From: an uncultured Lachnospiraceae bacterium | Lineage (GTDB): Bacteria; Bacillota; Clostridia; Lachnospirales; Lachnospiraceae | Assembly (NCBI GenBank): GCA_947631625.1 | Contig: CANRMA010000007.1 | Coordinates: forward strand, 1-64,000 | DNA: 64,000 nt | Reading direction: 5' to 3' | Shown here: positions 36,352 through 46,563 of the stretch, piece after piece | Layout of the letters: each line of letters starts with the position of its first letter | Position numbering within the stretch: the first letter of the stretch is position 1 | The notes under the pieces: generated by a model | What the model saw: the letters and a program-made list of their open reading frames with translations, nothing else | Told to the model about the DNA's origin: nothing | Database searches by the model: none | Made by a program: the position numbers and the translations under genes

Positions 36352-36897
36352 TTACAACAGCTGCGCCACCTTTGCTTCCACTTCCGCCATATCCGCAGTA
36401 GGCTCGAAACGCTCTATAACATTGCCGTCACGGTCGATCAAGAACTTGGTGAAATTCCATTTAATATCGCTGTTGCCCGCATAACCGGGATCTATTCTGT
36501 TAAGCGCGCTCTCCAACATGGGCGTTAAAGGGTGATCGGGATCAAAACCCGCAAAACTTTTCTGAGACTTTAAATAAGTGAATAAAGGGCAGGCGTTGTC
36601 GCCGTTTACTTCTATCTTGGAAAAAATGGGAAAAGTTATGCCGTATCTGGAATCACAGAAGCTCACTATCTCCTGATTGCTTCCGGGAGCCTGATGTCCG
36701 AACTGATTGCACGGAAAATCCAAGATCATGAAACCGCTGCCTTCATACTTTTCAAACATGTCCTGAAGAGCGTCGTACTGCGGTGTAAAGCCGCACTCGG
36801 TTGCGGAATTGATGATCAGGAGCACTTTTCCCGCATAGTCTTTAAGAGAAGTTTCAACCCCGTAAGCGTCTTCTACTTTGTAATCATAAATATTCAT
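36352..36897 (-). CDS. Glutathione peroxidase family thiol peroxidase
   Basis: 181 residues. NSATECGFTPQY with peroxidatic Cys35 (Cys type, not selenocysteine), FPCNQFGHQAPG with a second Cys and conserved Gln, and KWNFTKFLID with the active-site Trp-Asn. Bacterial members usually reduce peroxides with thioredoxin. GGAGG lies 8 nt before ATG 36897; an ATG two codons upstream is too close to the site. It has a consensus promoter and OhrR-like boxes, so it probably fills the place that Ohr has elsewhere: removing organic peroxide in an anaerobe. Confidence 0.93.
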   Translation of the reverse strand: MNIYDYKVEDAYGVETSLKDYAGKVLLIINSATECGFTPQYDALQDMFEKYEGSGFMILDFPCNQFGHQAPGSNQEIVSFCDSRYGITFPIFSKIEVNGDNACPLFTYLKSQKSFAGFDPDHPLTPMLESALNRIDPGYAGNSDIKWNFTKFLIDRDGNVIERFEPTADMAEVEAKVAQLL

Positions 36898-36921
36898 ATC
36901 CATATCCTCCGTTTCTCTCCA

Positions 36922-36951
36922 CAAAATTTAATTGCACACAATTTAATTTCA
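36922..36951 (-). promoter_or_regulatory. Two adjacent OhrR-type operator boxes
   Basis: On the minus strand TGAAATTAAATTGTG (36937-36951) is directly followed by TGCAATTAAATTTTG (36922-36936). Each matches 12 of 15 positions of the OhrR box TACAATTAAATTGTA as I recall it from Bacillus. They start at the promoter's -10 element and cover the transcription start, an ideal repressor position. Confidence 0.7.
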
Positions 36952-36979
36952 TTATACACGTTATATCCATAATTGTCAA
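36951..36979 (-). promoter_or_regulatory. Consensus sigma-A promoter of the peroxidase-ohrR unit
   Basis: Minus strand: TTGACA (36979-36974), 17-nt spacer, TATAAT (36956-36951). Both hexamers are perfect; 54 nt to the start codon. Confidence 0.9.
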
Positions 36980-37144
36980 TACATAAAAACGCCGCTTCTT
37001 TAAATTAAAGCCTCTGATTTTAAAGTTTCTATTGCAACTTATATGAAAAATCGTTAAAATAAATTGAGATACTGTTAAATTGGCATGGCAAAGCCTGTGT
37101 TTTGGCATAAATGTCCGATACAGAGAAAGGCACGGTAATTTATT

Positions 37145-38815
37145 ATGAAAGATGGAAGAAATAAAAGGATTCTGCATCTTGGCAGAAAGGTGAGCGTAGT
37201 CGTGGCAGGACTGTTCATTATCAGTATGGCTGTGGTGCTTCAGCTTACCGTATCAATGTTTAAGAAATTGACTACAAGTATGCTTGAAGATCAGTGTGTA
37301 ACCGGAACCAATGTACTGGAGAACGAACTTAAGAGTTATACTTCGCAGCTGACGGATCCGACGCAGATGCTTGATTCGCTGAAAGAAGAGTTGGGCTGTG
37401 AATTTACGATCTTTAAAGGCGATGTCCGTGCTTATACCACGATCTTACAGGACGGCGAACGGGCGGTAGGCACGAAGCTTTCGGACAATATAGCCTCTAT
37501 CGTTATAGATAAGGGGCAGGCTTATGTGGGCGAGGCTGAGATCCTCGGAGAAGACCACCTTTGTTCGTATGTTCCTACATTTAATGAAAACGGTGAAGTT
37601 GACGGTTTGCTGTTCGCCGGAATATCTATGGAGGAAGCTTCCGAGCAGACCAATAAAACGATAGCGGCGGCGGTTGGACTGGGCGCCTGTCTGATCGTTA
37701 TAAGCGTTCTGTTGCTTGCGTTATATGTGAAACATACGGTTACAAGACCTTTGGACAAACTTACCGAGTTGGCGCAGACAATGGAAAAGGGTGATCTTGG
37801 AAACCGAAATAAAGTAAAATCGACCGCGGAAAGCATTCATTCTCATGATGAGATAGGTTTCCTGGCGCATACTTTTGAAAATACGATGATAAGACTGAAT
37901 GATTACATAGGAGAGATCGCCACGGTGCTTCAGTCTATAGCGCAGGGAGATCTTACGGTCGGAACCAGGCTTGATTATGTGGGCGATTTTATAGAGATAA
38001 AAGAGTCTCTTAATGATATTCTGGATAAGCTCAACAGCACAATGTCGCAGATCATAGAAAGCTCTGATCAGGTCACGAACGGGGCGGAGCAGATGGCGAT
38101 CGGGGCTACCGCCTTAAGTCAGGGCGCGGTCGAGCAGGCAAGCTCCGTGGAAGATCTTGAGAGAAATATGAATGATATTTCAGAGCAGGTAGGAGCAACC
38201 GCCGAAAATGCCGTACATGCCAACAATCAGGTGATTTCGGTAAGCGAGGAGATCATGGACAGCAATGTTAAGATGCAGGAAATGATCCGCGCCATGCAGG
38301 ATATTAACGACAGTTCCAATGAGATCGGCAAGATAATCAAAACTATTGAAAATATATCCGCACAGACCAATATACTGGCCCTTAACGCAGCAGTAGAGGC
38401 TGCGCGCGCGGGAGAGGCGGGCAAAGGCTTTGCGGTCGTAGCCGAAGAGGTAAGAGAGTTGGCAAGCAAGAGCACCGAGGCATCCAAGACCACTGCCGCT
38501 TTGATAGAGCATTCCATAGAAGCGGTGGAGCATGGTACGAAGATAGCCAACGAAACCGCCTCAAGGCTTACGTCGGTCGTTTCGGGCGCTAACGAGATTG
38601 TTGAGGTTACCAATAAGATTGCGGACGCGGCGCGTACTCAGGCTGATTTCGTATTCCAGGTCAAAGAACAGATCAGCCAGATATCAAGCGTAGTCCAGAC
38701 TAACTCGGCGACCGCGGAAGAGAGCGCGGCAACGAGCCAACAGCTCAGCCAACAGGCAAGCACGCTCAGGAAGCTTATCAGTATGTTCAGATTGAATACC
38801 AGGTATCTTAACTGA
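37145..38815 (+). CDS. Methyl-accepting chemotaxis protein with extracellular Cache-like domain
   Basis: 556 residues. Membrane helices about 16-36 and 175-198 enclose a sensor domain of about 135 residues ([16 protein letters not shown] ... [19 protein letters not shown]), typical of single-Cache receptors for small organic ligands. HAMP segments follow (about 199-255 and 260-310), then a coiled signalling domain with hairpin tip [21 protein letters not shown] methyl-receptor without a C-terminal pentapeptide tether. It implies a chemotaxis system, although no che genes are in this window. Start ATG 37145; AAAGG lies rather far upstream. Confidence 0.9.
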   Translation: MKDGRNKRILHLGRKVSVVVAGLFIISMAVVLQLTVSMFKKLTTSMLEDQCVTGTNVLENELKSYTSQLTDPTQMLDSLKEELGCEFTIFKGDVRAYTTILQDGERAVGTKLSDNIASIVIDKGQAYVGEAEILGEDHLCSYVPTFNENGEVDGLLFAGISMEEASEQTNKTIAAAVGLGACLIVISVLLLALYVKHTVTRPLDKLTELAQTMEKGDLGNRNKVKSTAESIHSHDEIGFLAHTFENTMIRLNDYIGEIATVLQSIAQGDLTVGTRLDYVGDFIEIKESLNDILDKLNSTMSQIIESSDQVTNGAEQMAIGATALSQGAVEQASSVEDLERNMNDISEQVGATAENAVHANNQVISVSEEIMDSNVKMQEMIRAMQDINDSSNEIGKIIKTIENISAQTNILALNAAVEAARAGEAGKGFAVVAEEVRELASKSTEASKTTAALIEHSIEAVEHGTKIANETASRLTSVVSGANEIVEVTNKIADAARTQADFVFQVKEQISQISSVVQTNSATAEESAATSQQLSQQASTLRKLISMFRLNTRYLN

Positions 38816-38890
38816 ACTGCCTGAATCAACTGAGTCGGCTGACCGGATTAGTTGACACTAATTGATTAAATTTAAAAAATATATAAAGAA

Positions 38891-38924
38891 TAAAAAGAGG
38901 CATACCCGCAAAGGCATGCCTCTT
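38891..38924 (-). terminator. Terminator of the cellobiose phosphorylase gene
   Basis: Minus strand AAGAGGCAT (38924-38916) pairs with ATGCCTCTT (38903-38895), followed by TTTA. An element-like scrap TAATTGCGAAAC (38925-38936) adjoins it. Confidence 0.75.
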
Positions 38925-38947
38925 AATTGCGAAACGTATTCCTGTTG

Positions 38948-41383
38948 TTATCCCATAGTAACGACCACGTCATACTGAGTCTTTCCTTTTTCATAAGGAA
39001 TTACGCAGCCTTCAACGGTCTTACCGTCTACAGTGATGTTCTTTACGCCTTTTTCTACATGATCGGGGTTTACGACTTTGATATTGTAAACGCCCTCGCG
39101 GAACTTTCTGGTAATCTCAAAATCACCGAAATCCGAAGGAACGCATGGATTTACGGACAGTCCTTTGTGCGTAGGGTATACTCCCAGGATGTACTGTGAT
39201 ATATTTACGAAAGTCCATGCCGCGGTACCCGTAAGCCAGCTGTTCTTGGCTTCGCCGTGGAATTTGGCGTCCTTACCGGCAATCATCTGTGAGTATACAT
39301 ATGGCTCCGTTCTGTGTATCTCGCTTATTTCTTCGACGTAAGCGGGGCAGGTCTTTTGATATATCTCAAAGGCGCGGCTGCCTCGGCCTATCACTGTCTC
39401 CGCAATGGATACCCAGGGATTGTTATGGCAGAAGATACCTGCGTTTTCTTTGTATCCCGGCGGATATGACGAAATTTCGCCAAGTTCCAGATGATAGCGC
39501 GTATACGGCGGTTGGAGTATCATGATGCCGTATTTGGTATCGAGTTTTTCTTTAACGGAATCAAGGGCTTTTTGCGCAAGGCCGTTGTCTGTGCCTATAC
39601 CCGCAAGAACGCAGAAGCCCTGGGGTTCAATGTAGATCTGACCCTCGTCGCATTCTTTGGAACCTACTTTGCGGCTTTCGGCGTCATAGGCGCGGATGAA
39701 CCAGTCTCCGTCCCAACCGTCCTTGAGTACCGCCTGAGTCATAAGTTCCACTTCTTTTCTTGCGCGGGCAGCTTCTTCCGGCATATCCATAAGCTCTGCA
39801 AGCTGCGCATATTCTTCTCCGTATTTAACGAACATACCTGCGATAAATACCGACTCCGCCACGGGGCCTTCGCTTGGCCCGAAAGTCTGGAAGGATTCGC
39901 CCGGATGCTTGGAGAAGCAGTTTAAGTTCAGACAGTCGTTCCAGTCCGCGCGGCCGATAAGAGGCAGGTTGTGCGGACCTTTGTGATTGATTATATAGTC
40001 GAGCGAACGTTTAAGATGCTCCATAAGCGGCGCCGCTACTGACATATCGTTATCAAAAGGCACCATTTCCTTTAATATGGAGATATCGCCGCTCTCGCGC
40101 ACATAAGCGCTTGTTCCTGCGATGAGCCACAGAGGATCGTCGTTGAAACCGCTTCCGATATCGGAGTTGCCCTTCTTGGTAAGGGGCTGGTACTGATGAT
40201 ATGCGCTTCCGTCCTGAAACTGCGTGGAGGCGATATCGATTATCCTTTCTCTGGCGCGGTCCGGGATAAGATGTACGAAACCGAGCAGATCCTGACATGA
40301 ATCCCTAAAGCCCATGCCGCGGCCGATTCCCGATTCATAATAAGAAGCCGAACGTGACATGTTAAAAGTAACCATACACTGATACTGGTTCCAGATATTT
40401 ACCATTCTGTCAACCTTATCGTTGGAAGATTTGATCGTATATTTGGAAAGAAGACCGTCCCAGTATTCGCCAAGCTTTGCAAAAGCTTTGTCTACATCCT
40501 CGTCAGTCTGATATTTTTTTAACAAAGCATTGGCGGGCTTTTTGTTGATGACGTCCTGAGCTTCCCACTTGTCTTCTTCAGGATTTTCAACATAACCGAG
40601 CGCGAATACAAAAGATCTGCTCTCGTTGGGTTCAAGCGTTACATTGATCTGATGCGCCGCGATGGGAGACCAGCCGCTTGCCACGGAATTGCCGCACTTG
40701 CCGTTCTCTACAGCCTCAGGGTTGTCGGCGCCCCTGTATGCGCCCAGAAAATCGTCGCGGCTTGTGTCAAAACCGTCTATCGGAGCGTTTACGGAATATA
40801 CTGCGTAATGATTGCGGCGCTCGCGGTATTCGGTCTTATGATATATGGTGGAACCTATGACTTCGACTTCGCCGGTGCTTAAATTACGCTGGAAGTTCTT
40901 CATATCGTCGTCCGCATTCCACAGACACCATTCAACATATGAAAAGACGGTAAGCTGCTTGGTCTCGGAAGAATTGTTGGTGAGCTTAAGTCTGCTTATC
41001 TCACAGTTATCGTCCATAGGAACGAAGCTTAAAACGGAGGCCTCAACGCCGTTTTTGGAAGAGGTAAAGCGGCTGTAGCCGATGCCGTGGCGGCACTCAT
41101 AGGAGTCAAGCTCTGTTTTGACGGGCTGCCAGCCGGGATTCCATACGCAGCCGCCGTCTTTTATGTAGAAGTATTTTCCGTTCATGTCGGCAGGCACGTC
41201 ATTGTAACGGTACCTTGTGATGCGCAGAAGCTTCGCATCCTTGTAAAAACTGTAGCCGCCGCAGGTGTTGGATATAAGGCTGAAAAATTCATTGCAGCCA
41301 AGATAGTTTATCCAGGGGAGCGGGGTTTTGGGAGTGTTGATCACATATTCTTTGTTACTGTCGTCAAAATATCCAAATTTCAT
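38948..41383 (-). CDS. Cellobiose phosphorylase (GH94)
   Basis: 811 residues, identical in length to clostridial cellobiose phosphorylases as I know them, and starting with their signature ([40 protein letters not shown]). It splits cellobiose with phosphate to glucose-1-phosphate and glucose, saving ATP. The general acid Asp lies in [10 protein letters not shown]; the phosphate-site region [19 protein letters not shown] is present. No signal peptide: cytosolic. GGAGGG lies 12 nt before ATG 41383. Divergent from the lacI-type regulator, with a matching 16-bp operator in its leader. Cellodextrin phosphorylase is less likely given the length and N-terminus. Confidence 0.93.
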   Translation of the reverse strand: MKFGYFDDSNKEYVINTPKTPLPWINYLGCNEFFSLISNTCGGYSFYKDAKLLRITRYRYNDVPADMNGKYFYIKDGGCVWNPGWQPVKTELDSYECRHGIGYSRFTSSKNGVEASVLSFVPMDDNCEISRLKLTNNSSETKQLTVFSYVEWCLWNADDDMKNFQRNLSTGEVEVIGSTIYHKTEYRERRNHYAVYSVNAPIDGFDTSRDDFLGAYRGADNPEAVENGKCGNSVASGWSPIAAHQINVTLEPNESRSFVFALGYVENPEEDKWEAQDVINKKPANALLKKYQTDEDVDKAFAKLGEYWDGLLSKYTIKSSNDKVDRMVNIWNQYQCMVTFNMSRSASYYESGIGRGMGFRDSCQDLLGFVHLIPDRARERIIDIASTQFQDGSAYHQYQPLTKKGNSDIGSGFNDDPLWLIAGTSAYVRESGDISILKEMVPFDNDMSVAAPLMEHLKRSLDYIINHKGPHNLPLIGRADWNDCLNLNCFSKHPGESFQTFGPSEGPVAESVFIAGMFVKYGEEYAQLAELMDMPEEAARARKEVELMTQAVLKDGWDGDWFIRAYDAESRKVGSKECDEGQIYIEPQGFCVLAGIGTDNGLAQKALDSVKEKLDTKYGIMILQPPYTRYHLELGEISSYPPGYKENAGIFCHNNPWVSIAETVIGRGSRAFEIYQKTCPAYVEEISEIHRTEPYVYSQMIAGKDAKFHGEAKNSWLTGTAAWTFVNISQYILGVYPTHKGLSVNPCVPSDFGDFEITRKFREGVYNIKVVNPDHVEKGVKNITVDGKTVEGCVIPYEKGKTQYDVVVTMG

Positions 41384-41440
41384 AATTCCAAAGTGCCCTC
41401 CATAATTTTAGTTGTTTTTCAGATGGTTCTGATGGTTTAA

Positions 41441-41456
41441 GAAAACGATTAAGTAA
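41441..41456. promoter_or_regulatory. LacI-type operator, copy 1
   Basis: GAAAACGATTAAGTAA, repeated exactly at 41695. Central CG with A/T flanks is characteristic of LacI/CcpA-type sites. It lies 58 nt before the cellobiose phosphorylase start, downstream of that gene's -10, where a bound repressor would block elongation. Confidence 0.6.
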
Positions 41457-41506
41457 ATTTTGGGAAAAACTTAAAATCCCTCAAAACCTGCATAAATGTA
41501 CTTTTG

Positions 41507-41535
41507 ATTATACAGAAGATGATCTGAAAAAACAA
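41507..41535 (-). promoter_or_regulatory. Promoter of the cellobiose phosphorylase gene
   Basis: Minus strand TTGTTT (41535-41530), 17-nt spacer, TATAAT (41512-41507). It gives a leader of about 120 nt that contains operator copy 1. Confidence 0.6.
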
Positions 41536-41694
41536 TATATTAATAAGAAAAAAATGATAATTTTTGGCACGGAAAAATATTATTCCAAAAAAGTATACAA
41601 AATAACGGAGCAAATATGTGAAATTTTACTGAAAATATAGAAAATGCCTAAAATATCTTGCAAATTTACGGGGAAAGTTTTATTATAAAACTAC

Positions 41695-41710
41695 GAAAAC
41701 GATTAAGTAA
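41695..41710. promoter_or_regulatory. LacI-type operator, copy 2
   Basis: Second exact GAAAACGATTAAGTAA, 239 bp from copy 1 edge to edge and about 85 bp upstream of the lacI-type gene's promoter. Two distant identical sites would allow repression by looping. The rest of the 459-base intergenic region is AT-rich with no other signal. Confidence 0.6.
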
Positions 41711-41792
41711 GCATTGCAGACTAATTGCAGACAATATGTATTGCAATTGCTGACAATATGTATTGCTTTACATTAAACTTTTAAAATTTTGT

Positions 41793-41820
41793 TTGACCTG
41801 ACTTTCTGAAAATGTATATT
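41793..41820 (+). promoter_or_regulatory. Promoter candidate of the LacI-family gene
   Basis: TTGACC (41793-41798), 16-nt spacer, TATATT (41815-41820); 22 nt to the start codon, so a very short leader. Confidence 0.5.
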
Positions 41821-41842
41821 TTGCGGACGGGGGAAAATCTAT

Positions 41843-42859
41843 ATGGTTTCATTAAAAGATATTTCGGCTGTCTGCGGGGTATCAGTAGCGACAGTCAGTA
41901 AGGCTTTGAACGGTCACAAGGACATCGGGGAATCGACCAAAAGACATATCAAGCAGGTCGCGGAGGAGATGGGTTATCTTCCCAATTCGGCGGCCAAAGC
42001 GCTTAAGACAAACCGCAGTTATAATATAGGAGTCCTTTTCGCGGACGAAGCGCACAACGGTCTTAAACATGATTATTTCGCTTCGGTGCTTGACAGCCTG
42101 AAGAAGACCGTCGAAGCCCACGGATATGATATGACTTTTATAAACTGCAGCAACGAAAGGCCTAACCGCACGAGTTATCTGAACCATGTGCGATACCGCG
42201 GTTTTGACGGAGTGGTCATAGCCTGTGTGGACTTTTACGACGATGAAGTGGCGGAGCTTATCAACAGCGATATACCGGTAGTTACGATCGATCATCTTTT
42301 TGACAACAGGATAGCGGTGATATCGGACAATGTTCAGGGCATGAAAGACCTTCTTACATATATATATGAGATGGGACACAGGAAGGTCGCTTATATATGC
42401 GGCAACGACACTTCGGTAACCAGAAACCGGCTGACGTCTTTTTACAGGACGGCCGAGGAACTTCATATGGAAGTGCCGGATTCATATGTCGTACATGGCT
42501 CATACAGAGATATTGACAAGGCGGAAGAGGCTACGGAACAACTTCTGGGGCTTGACGATCCGCCCACCTGCATCATTTATCCTGATGATTTCTCCTGCTT
42601 TGGGGGGTTAAATGTCATCAAGAAGTTGGGCTTAAAAGTCCCTGACGATATTTCCATTGCAGGATATGACGGGATCATGATAGGCAGCTATATAGAGCCG
42701 CAGCTTACCACGCTTAAACAGAATACGGACAGTATAGGGAGTCAGGCGGGCGAGAAGATAATAAGCCTGATAGAGAAACCCAGGACTACCGTCATCGAAC
42801 CTGTTATAATAAGCGGTGAGGTATGTAATGGAGAGACCGTCGGAAAAGCGGTCCGGTGA
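41843..42859 (+). CDS. LacI-family transcriptional regulator of the cellobiose locus
   Basis: 338 residues. N-terminal HTH LKDISAVCGVSVATVSKALNG with hinge helix (LPNSAAKALKTNRS), then a periplasmic-binding-protein-like sugar domain (YNIGVLFADE ... DGVVIACVD ... ISIAGYDGIMIGSYIEPQLTT). Divergent from cellobiose phosphorylase and upstream of a sugar ABC transporter, with twin 16-bp operators between; probably senses cellobiose or a derivative. RBS GGGGGA, spacing 9. Confidence 0.93.
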   Translation: MVSLKDISAVCGVSVATVSKALNGHKDIGESTKRHIKQVAEEMGYLPNSAAKALKTNRSYNIGVLFADEAHNGLKHDYFASVLDSLKKTVEAHGYDMTFINCSNERPNRTSYLNHVRYRGFDGVVIACVDFYDDEVAELINSDIPVVTIDHLFDNRIAVISDNVQGMKDLLTYIYEMGHRKVAYICGNDTSVTRNRLTSFYRTAEELHMEVPDSYVVHGSYRDIDKAEEATEQLLGLDDPPTCIIYPDDFSCFGGLNVIKKLGLKVPDDISIAGYDGIMIGSYIEPQLTTLKQNTDSIGSQAGEKIISLIEKPRTTVIEPVIISGEVCNGETVGKAVR

Positions 42860-43001
42860 GAAGGATTTTATATTTGCTATTATTTTTGATCTTTCATATA
42901 AATGACATGTTGACGCCCCATAACGGCTTATATATGCGTATATGTGAAGAATCAGATTTAATATAAAAAATAACTTAACTAAAATCAAGGGAGGAAAAGT
43001 A

Positions 43002-44489
43002 ATGAAGAAAAAAGCTATTAGCGTATTACTTACCGCAGCTATGTTAAGCACAATGCTTACGGCATGCGGCGGCAACGCAGACACACAGGCTCCTGCAGAT
43101 ACAACTGCGCCTGCAGACACAACAGCGGAAGCGCCTGCAGACACGACAGCAGAAGCGCCTGCGGACACAACTGCGGAGGCACCTGCAGATACCGCAGTAG
43201 ATACGGCAGATGAGGGTAAAGTCCTTAACATTTACTGTTGGAACGATGAGTTCAAGAGACGTGTTGAAGACCACTATCCGGGATATGAGAAAGACGCATC
43301 CGATCAGTCCAAGGGAAGCATCGGCGATATCACCGTAGCTTGGAACATCACGCCTAATGATGACAACGCTTATCAGAACAATCTTGATGAGACTTTGTTA
43401 AATCAGGAAAGCGCAGCAGCAGACGACAAGATCGATATCTTCCTTATCGAGGCTGACTATGCGCTTAAATATGTAGACAGCGATTACTCAATGCCTGTTG
43501 CTGATTTAGGCATCACAGACGCTGATCTTGCTAATCAGTATCAGTATACCAAGGACGTTGTTACGGATTCCAACGGAACATTGAAGGGTCTTTCATGGCA
43601 GGGCTGCCCCGGCGTTATGTTCTACAACCGTGAAGTAGCTAAGGAAGTTCTTGGAACAGACGATCCTGATGAAGTTCAGGAATATGTAAAAGACTGGGAT
43701 ACATTCTATGAGACGGCTGCAACCATGAAGGACGCAGGCTACAAAATGGTATCTACGGTAAACGATACATATCGTGTATATTCCAACAACGTAACCTCTA
43801 AGTGGGTTGTTGACGGTAAAGTAAATATCGATGAGAATATCTCAAAATGGGTTGAAGATTCAAAGGCTATGGTAGACGCAGGCGAGACTACTACCGCAGA
43901 ACTTTGGAGCGATGACTGGAGCAAAGGTTTCTATCCTGAAGGAAAAGTATTCGCATACTTTGGACCCGCTTGGTTAGTAAACTTCTCAATGGCAGCAGAT
44001 CAGCCCGGTTCAATCGGTAACTCAGGAAACTGGGGCGCAGCTACAGGTCCTCAGGGCTTCTTCTGGGGGGGCACATGGATCTGCGCAGCTACAGGTACCG
44101 ATAACGTAAACACCATCAAAGACATTATGCTTAAACTTACAACTGACGAAGAGATCATGACAGACATCGTTATCAAAGACGACGACTTTGTAAACAACAA
44201 ACCTGCTATGGAAGCTTTAGCAAGCGGCGAGAAGAAAGTTACCGGCGAGGACGGTTCAGAAGTTGAATACAGCAGCAAGATCCTTGGCGGACAGAATCCT
44301 CTTCCTATGTACTGCGCAGGCGCAGGCAGCATCGACCTTTCCAACCTGAGCAACTACGATCAGGGCTGTAACGAAGAGTTCCAGAACGCTATGAAGAACT
44401 ACTTCGACGGAAATGCTACATATGAAGAAGCATTAGAACTGTTTAATACAGCTATAGTTGAGAAATATCCTGAGTTGACAGTTGAATAA
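43002..44489 (+). CDS. Sugar ABC transporter substrate-binding lipoprotein
   Basis: 495 residues. Lipoprotein signal with Cys22 (STMLTACGG), then a linker of three to four APADTTAE repeats coded by a 24-nt in-frame array (about 43090-43200), then a family 1 extracellular binding domain (VLNIYCWNDEFKRRVEDHYP ... FAYFGPAWLVNF ... GFFWGGTWICAATG). It captures oligosaccharide outside the membrane; cello-oligosaccharides are likely from context. Excellent RBS AGGGAGG. Separated from the permease genes by a strong hairpin that may lower their expression relative to this gene. Confidence 0.93.
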   Translation: MKKKAISVLLTAAMLSTMLTACGGNADTQAPADTTAPADTTAEAPADTTAEAPADTTAEAPADTAVDTADEGKVLNIYCWNDEFKRRVEDHYPGYEKDASDQSKGSIGDITVAWNITPNDDNAYQNNLDETLLNQESAAADDKIDIFLIEADYALKYVDSDYSMPVADLGITDADLANQYQYTKDVVTDSNGTLKGLSWQGCPGVMFYNREVAKEVLGTDDPDEVQEYVKDWDTFYETAATMKDAGYKMVSTVNDTYRVYSNNVTSKWVVDGKVNIDENISKWVEDSKAMVDAGETTTAELWSDDWSKGFYPEGKVFAYFGPAWLVNFSMAADQPGSIGNSGNWGAATGPQGFFWGGTWICAATGTDNVNTIKDIMLKLTTDEEIMTDIVIKDDDFVNNKPAMEALASGEKKVTGEDGSEVEYSSKILGGQNPLPMYCAGAGSIDLSNLSNYDQGCNEEFQNAMKNYFDGNATYEEALELFNTAIVEKYPELTVE

Positions 44490-44576
44490 TTCATAGTGTG
44501 AACAGTCATTGATTATGTGAGATCATTTATTATATGAATAATTCATTGTTAAAAGTTTAACAAAGGATGATAATTG

Positions 44577-44608
44577 CCCGCCTGCCTTATTGGGCAGGCG
44601 GGATTTTT
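44577..44608 (+). terminator. Terminator/attenuator between binding protein and permeases
   Basis: CCCGCCTGCC (44577-44586), loop TTATTG, GGCAGGCGGG (44593-44602), then ATTTTTA. A 10-bp GC-rich stem inside one transport operon, 44 nt before the first permease start; partial read-through would favour excess binding protein. Confidence 0.85.
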
Positions 44609-44645
44609 AAACATCATATGTTTTTTGTATGAATGGAGGGTGGAT

Positions 44646-45557
44646 ATGAAGACTGCTAAGAAAGGGAAGGTTGTACGGTATAATAAGTGGGGTTATATAT
44701 TTTTGATACCGTTTGTGGTAGTATACATATTGTTTCAGCTTATTCCGCTGATCAGTACGGTTTATAACAGTTTTTATGAGAATTATCGTTCGGGTCTGAC
44801 TCAGATCGGACCGAATTTTGTCGGTCTTGAAAATTACAAGACGATATTCGCCAACGGCGATATGCTTTTATATACTAAGAATACAATGATAATGTGGTTA
44901 ATGGGCTTTGTGCCTCAGATCATAGTTTCACTGCTTTTGGCTTCATGGTTTTCCAATCCGAGCTTAAGGCTTAAGGGACAGAGATTTTTTAAGACGGTAA
45001 TATACCTGCCCAATCTTATCATGGCTTCCGCTTTTTCAATGTTATTCTTTACATTGTTTGCAGACGGCGGCCCGATAAACTCCATGCTGATACAGGCGGG
45101 GATACTTTCAGAGCCTTTCAGATTTATGTCAAATGCATGGAGCGTAAGAACGCTTATAGCGTTTATGAACTTTTTAATGTGGTTTGGAAATACAACCATC
45201 CTGCTGATGGCCGGCATGATGGGTATAGATACATCGCTCTTTGAAGCCGCCGAGGTGGACGGAGCAACTTCAAGACAGGTATTTTTCAGGATAACGATGC
45301 CTCTGCTGCGGCCTATTCTGGTTTATGTGGCTATCACATCACTGATAGGCGGTCTGCAGATGTTCGATGTTCCTCAGATCCTGACAAACGGTACAGGTGA
45401 GCCGATGCGTTCATCGATGACCCTTATCATGTATCTGAACAAACACCTGTTCAGCAAGAACTATGGACTTGGCGGTGCGCTTTCGGTAGTATTGTTCATC
45501 ATCACCGGAATTCTCAGCCTTATCGTATTTAAGTTCACAACCAAGAAACCGGATTAA
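44646..45557 (+). CDS. Sugar ABC transporter permease, MalF type
   Basis: 303 residues with six membrane helices (first at about 21-42) and the cytosolic EAA loop FEAAEVDGATSRQVFFRITM that contacts the ATPase. ATG 44646 follows GGAGGG; the frame extends upstream to 44574 through the terminator hairpin, which is rejected as coding. Partner of the next gene. Confidence 0.93.
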   Translation: MKTAKKGKVVRYNKWGYIFLIPFVVVYILFQLIPLISTVYNSFYENYRSGLTQIGPNFVGLENYKTIFANGDMLLYTKNTMIMWLMGFVPQIIVSLLLASWFSNPSLRLKGQRFFKTVIYLPNLIMASAFSMLFFTLFADGGPINSMLIQAGILSEPFRFMSNAWSVRTLIAFMNFLMWFGNTTILLMAGMMGIDTSLFEAAEVDGATSRQVFFRITMPLLRPILVYVAITSLIGGLQMFDVPQILTNGTGEPMRSSMTLIMYLNKHLFSKNYGLGGALSVVLFIITGILSLIVFKFTTKKPD

Positions 45558-45571
45558 GGGGGGATAATGAG

Positions 45572-46447
45572 ATGAATAAAGGAGTACCAAAAGTAGAAAA
45601 AGGTCTGGGCATTACAGCAAGGCGCGCGATCGCATATGTCGTGCTTGTATTGATCTCAATATTGTGCCTGTTCTGGTTCTATGTGTTATTTATCAATGCT
45701 ACAAGAACGCATGCGGATCTGACCAGAGGTTTTACCGCCATACCAAGCACCAACTTATGGAATAACTGGAAAAATCTGAGCGCAGGAAGAGCGGCGTCGG
45801 CGCTGCCTATCTGGAACGGTCTGTTCAACAGCTTTTTGATAGCGGGCTGCAGCGCCATACTGTGTACTTACTTCTCTGCAATGACTGCATATGCCATTCA
45901 TGTATATGATTTTAAATTAAAGAAAGTAATGTTTACATTCATACTTATGATAATGATGATACCTACACAGGTAACCGCCCTTGGTTTCCTGCAGTTGATC
46001 GGCAGGATGGGTTTAAATGACTCGTTCATTCCGCTCATAGTTCCGGCGATAGCCTCTCCGAGCACATTCTTTTATATGAAACAGTACATGGAGAGCGCGC
46101 TTCCGCTTTCACTTGTAGAAGCGGCGCGTATCGACGGTTCGGGCGAATTCAGGACTTTCAATACGATAGTTGCGCCTATCATGAAACCCGCCATAGCGGT
46201 ACAGGCGATCTTCAGTTTCGTAGCAAGTTGGAACAATTACTTCACTCCGGCTCTCGTGCTTAAGACCGATACCAAGAAGACGCTGCCTATACTTATTGCG
46301 CAGCTTCGAAGCGCCGACTGGCTGAAATTCGATATGGGTCAGGTTTACACGATGATCGCATTCTCTATCTTACCGGTAATAATCGTATATCTGTTCCTGT
46401 CTAAGTTCATTGTGCAGGGCGTTGCAATGGGTAGTGTTAAGGGTTGA
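45572..46447 (+). CDS. Sugar ABC transporter permease, MalG type
   Basis: 291 residues, six helices, EAA loop LVEAARIDGSGEFRTFNTIV. RBS GGGGGATAATGAG. It lies 14 nt behind the MalF-type gene. No ATPase gene follows; such importers in Firmicutes often share a single MsmK-like ATPase encoded elsewhere. Confidence 0.93.
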   Translation: MNKGVPKVEKGLGITARRAIAYVVLVLISILCLFWFYVLFINATRTHADLTRGFTAIPSTNLWNNWKNLSAGRAASALPIWNGLFNSFLIAGCSAILCTYFSAMTAYAIHVYDFKLKKVMFTFILMIMMIPTQVTALGFLQLIGRMGLNDSFIPLIVPAIASPSTFFYMKQYMESALPLSLVEAARIDGSGEFRTFNTIVAPIMKPAIAVQAIFSFVASWNNYFTPALVLKTDTKKTLPILIAQLRSADWLKFDMGQVYTMIAFSILPVIIVYLFLSKFIVQGVAMGSVKG

Positions 46448-46516
46448 TATATAACGTGTGTTATTTTATTGATCTGCGGTCCGGAATTAAATAATATACG
46501 ATATTTAATTAGCGTA

Positions 46517-46563
46517 AATGCCTATCGGGGAGAGGTTGACGTACCCGGTAGGCATTGCTTTTG
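46517..46563 (+). terminator. Terminator of the ABC transporter operon
   Basis: AATGCCTATCGGG (46517-46529) pairs with CCCGGTAGGCATT (46544-46556, one G-T pair), followed by GCTTTTG. The AT-rich rest of the gap to 46742 has imperfect GATTAAGAATATT repeats only. Confidence 0.7.

Noticed and set aside
42860-43001. Promoter for the binding-protein gene at TTGACG near 42911
   Set aside because: No acceptable -10 at 16-18 nt spacing; the true promoter is not readable.
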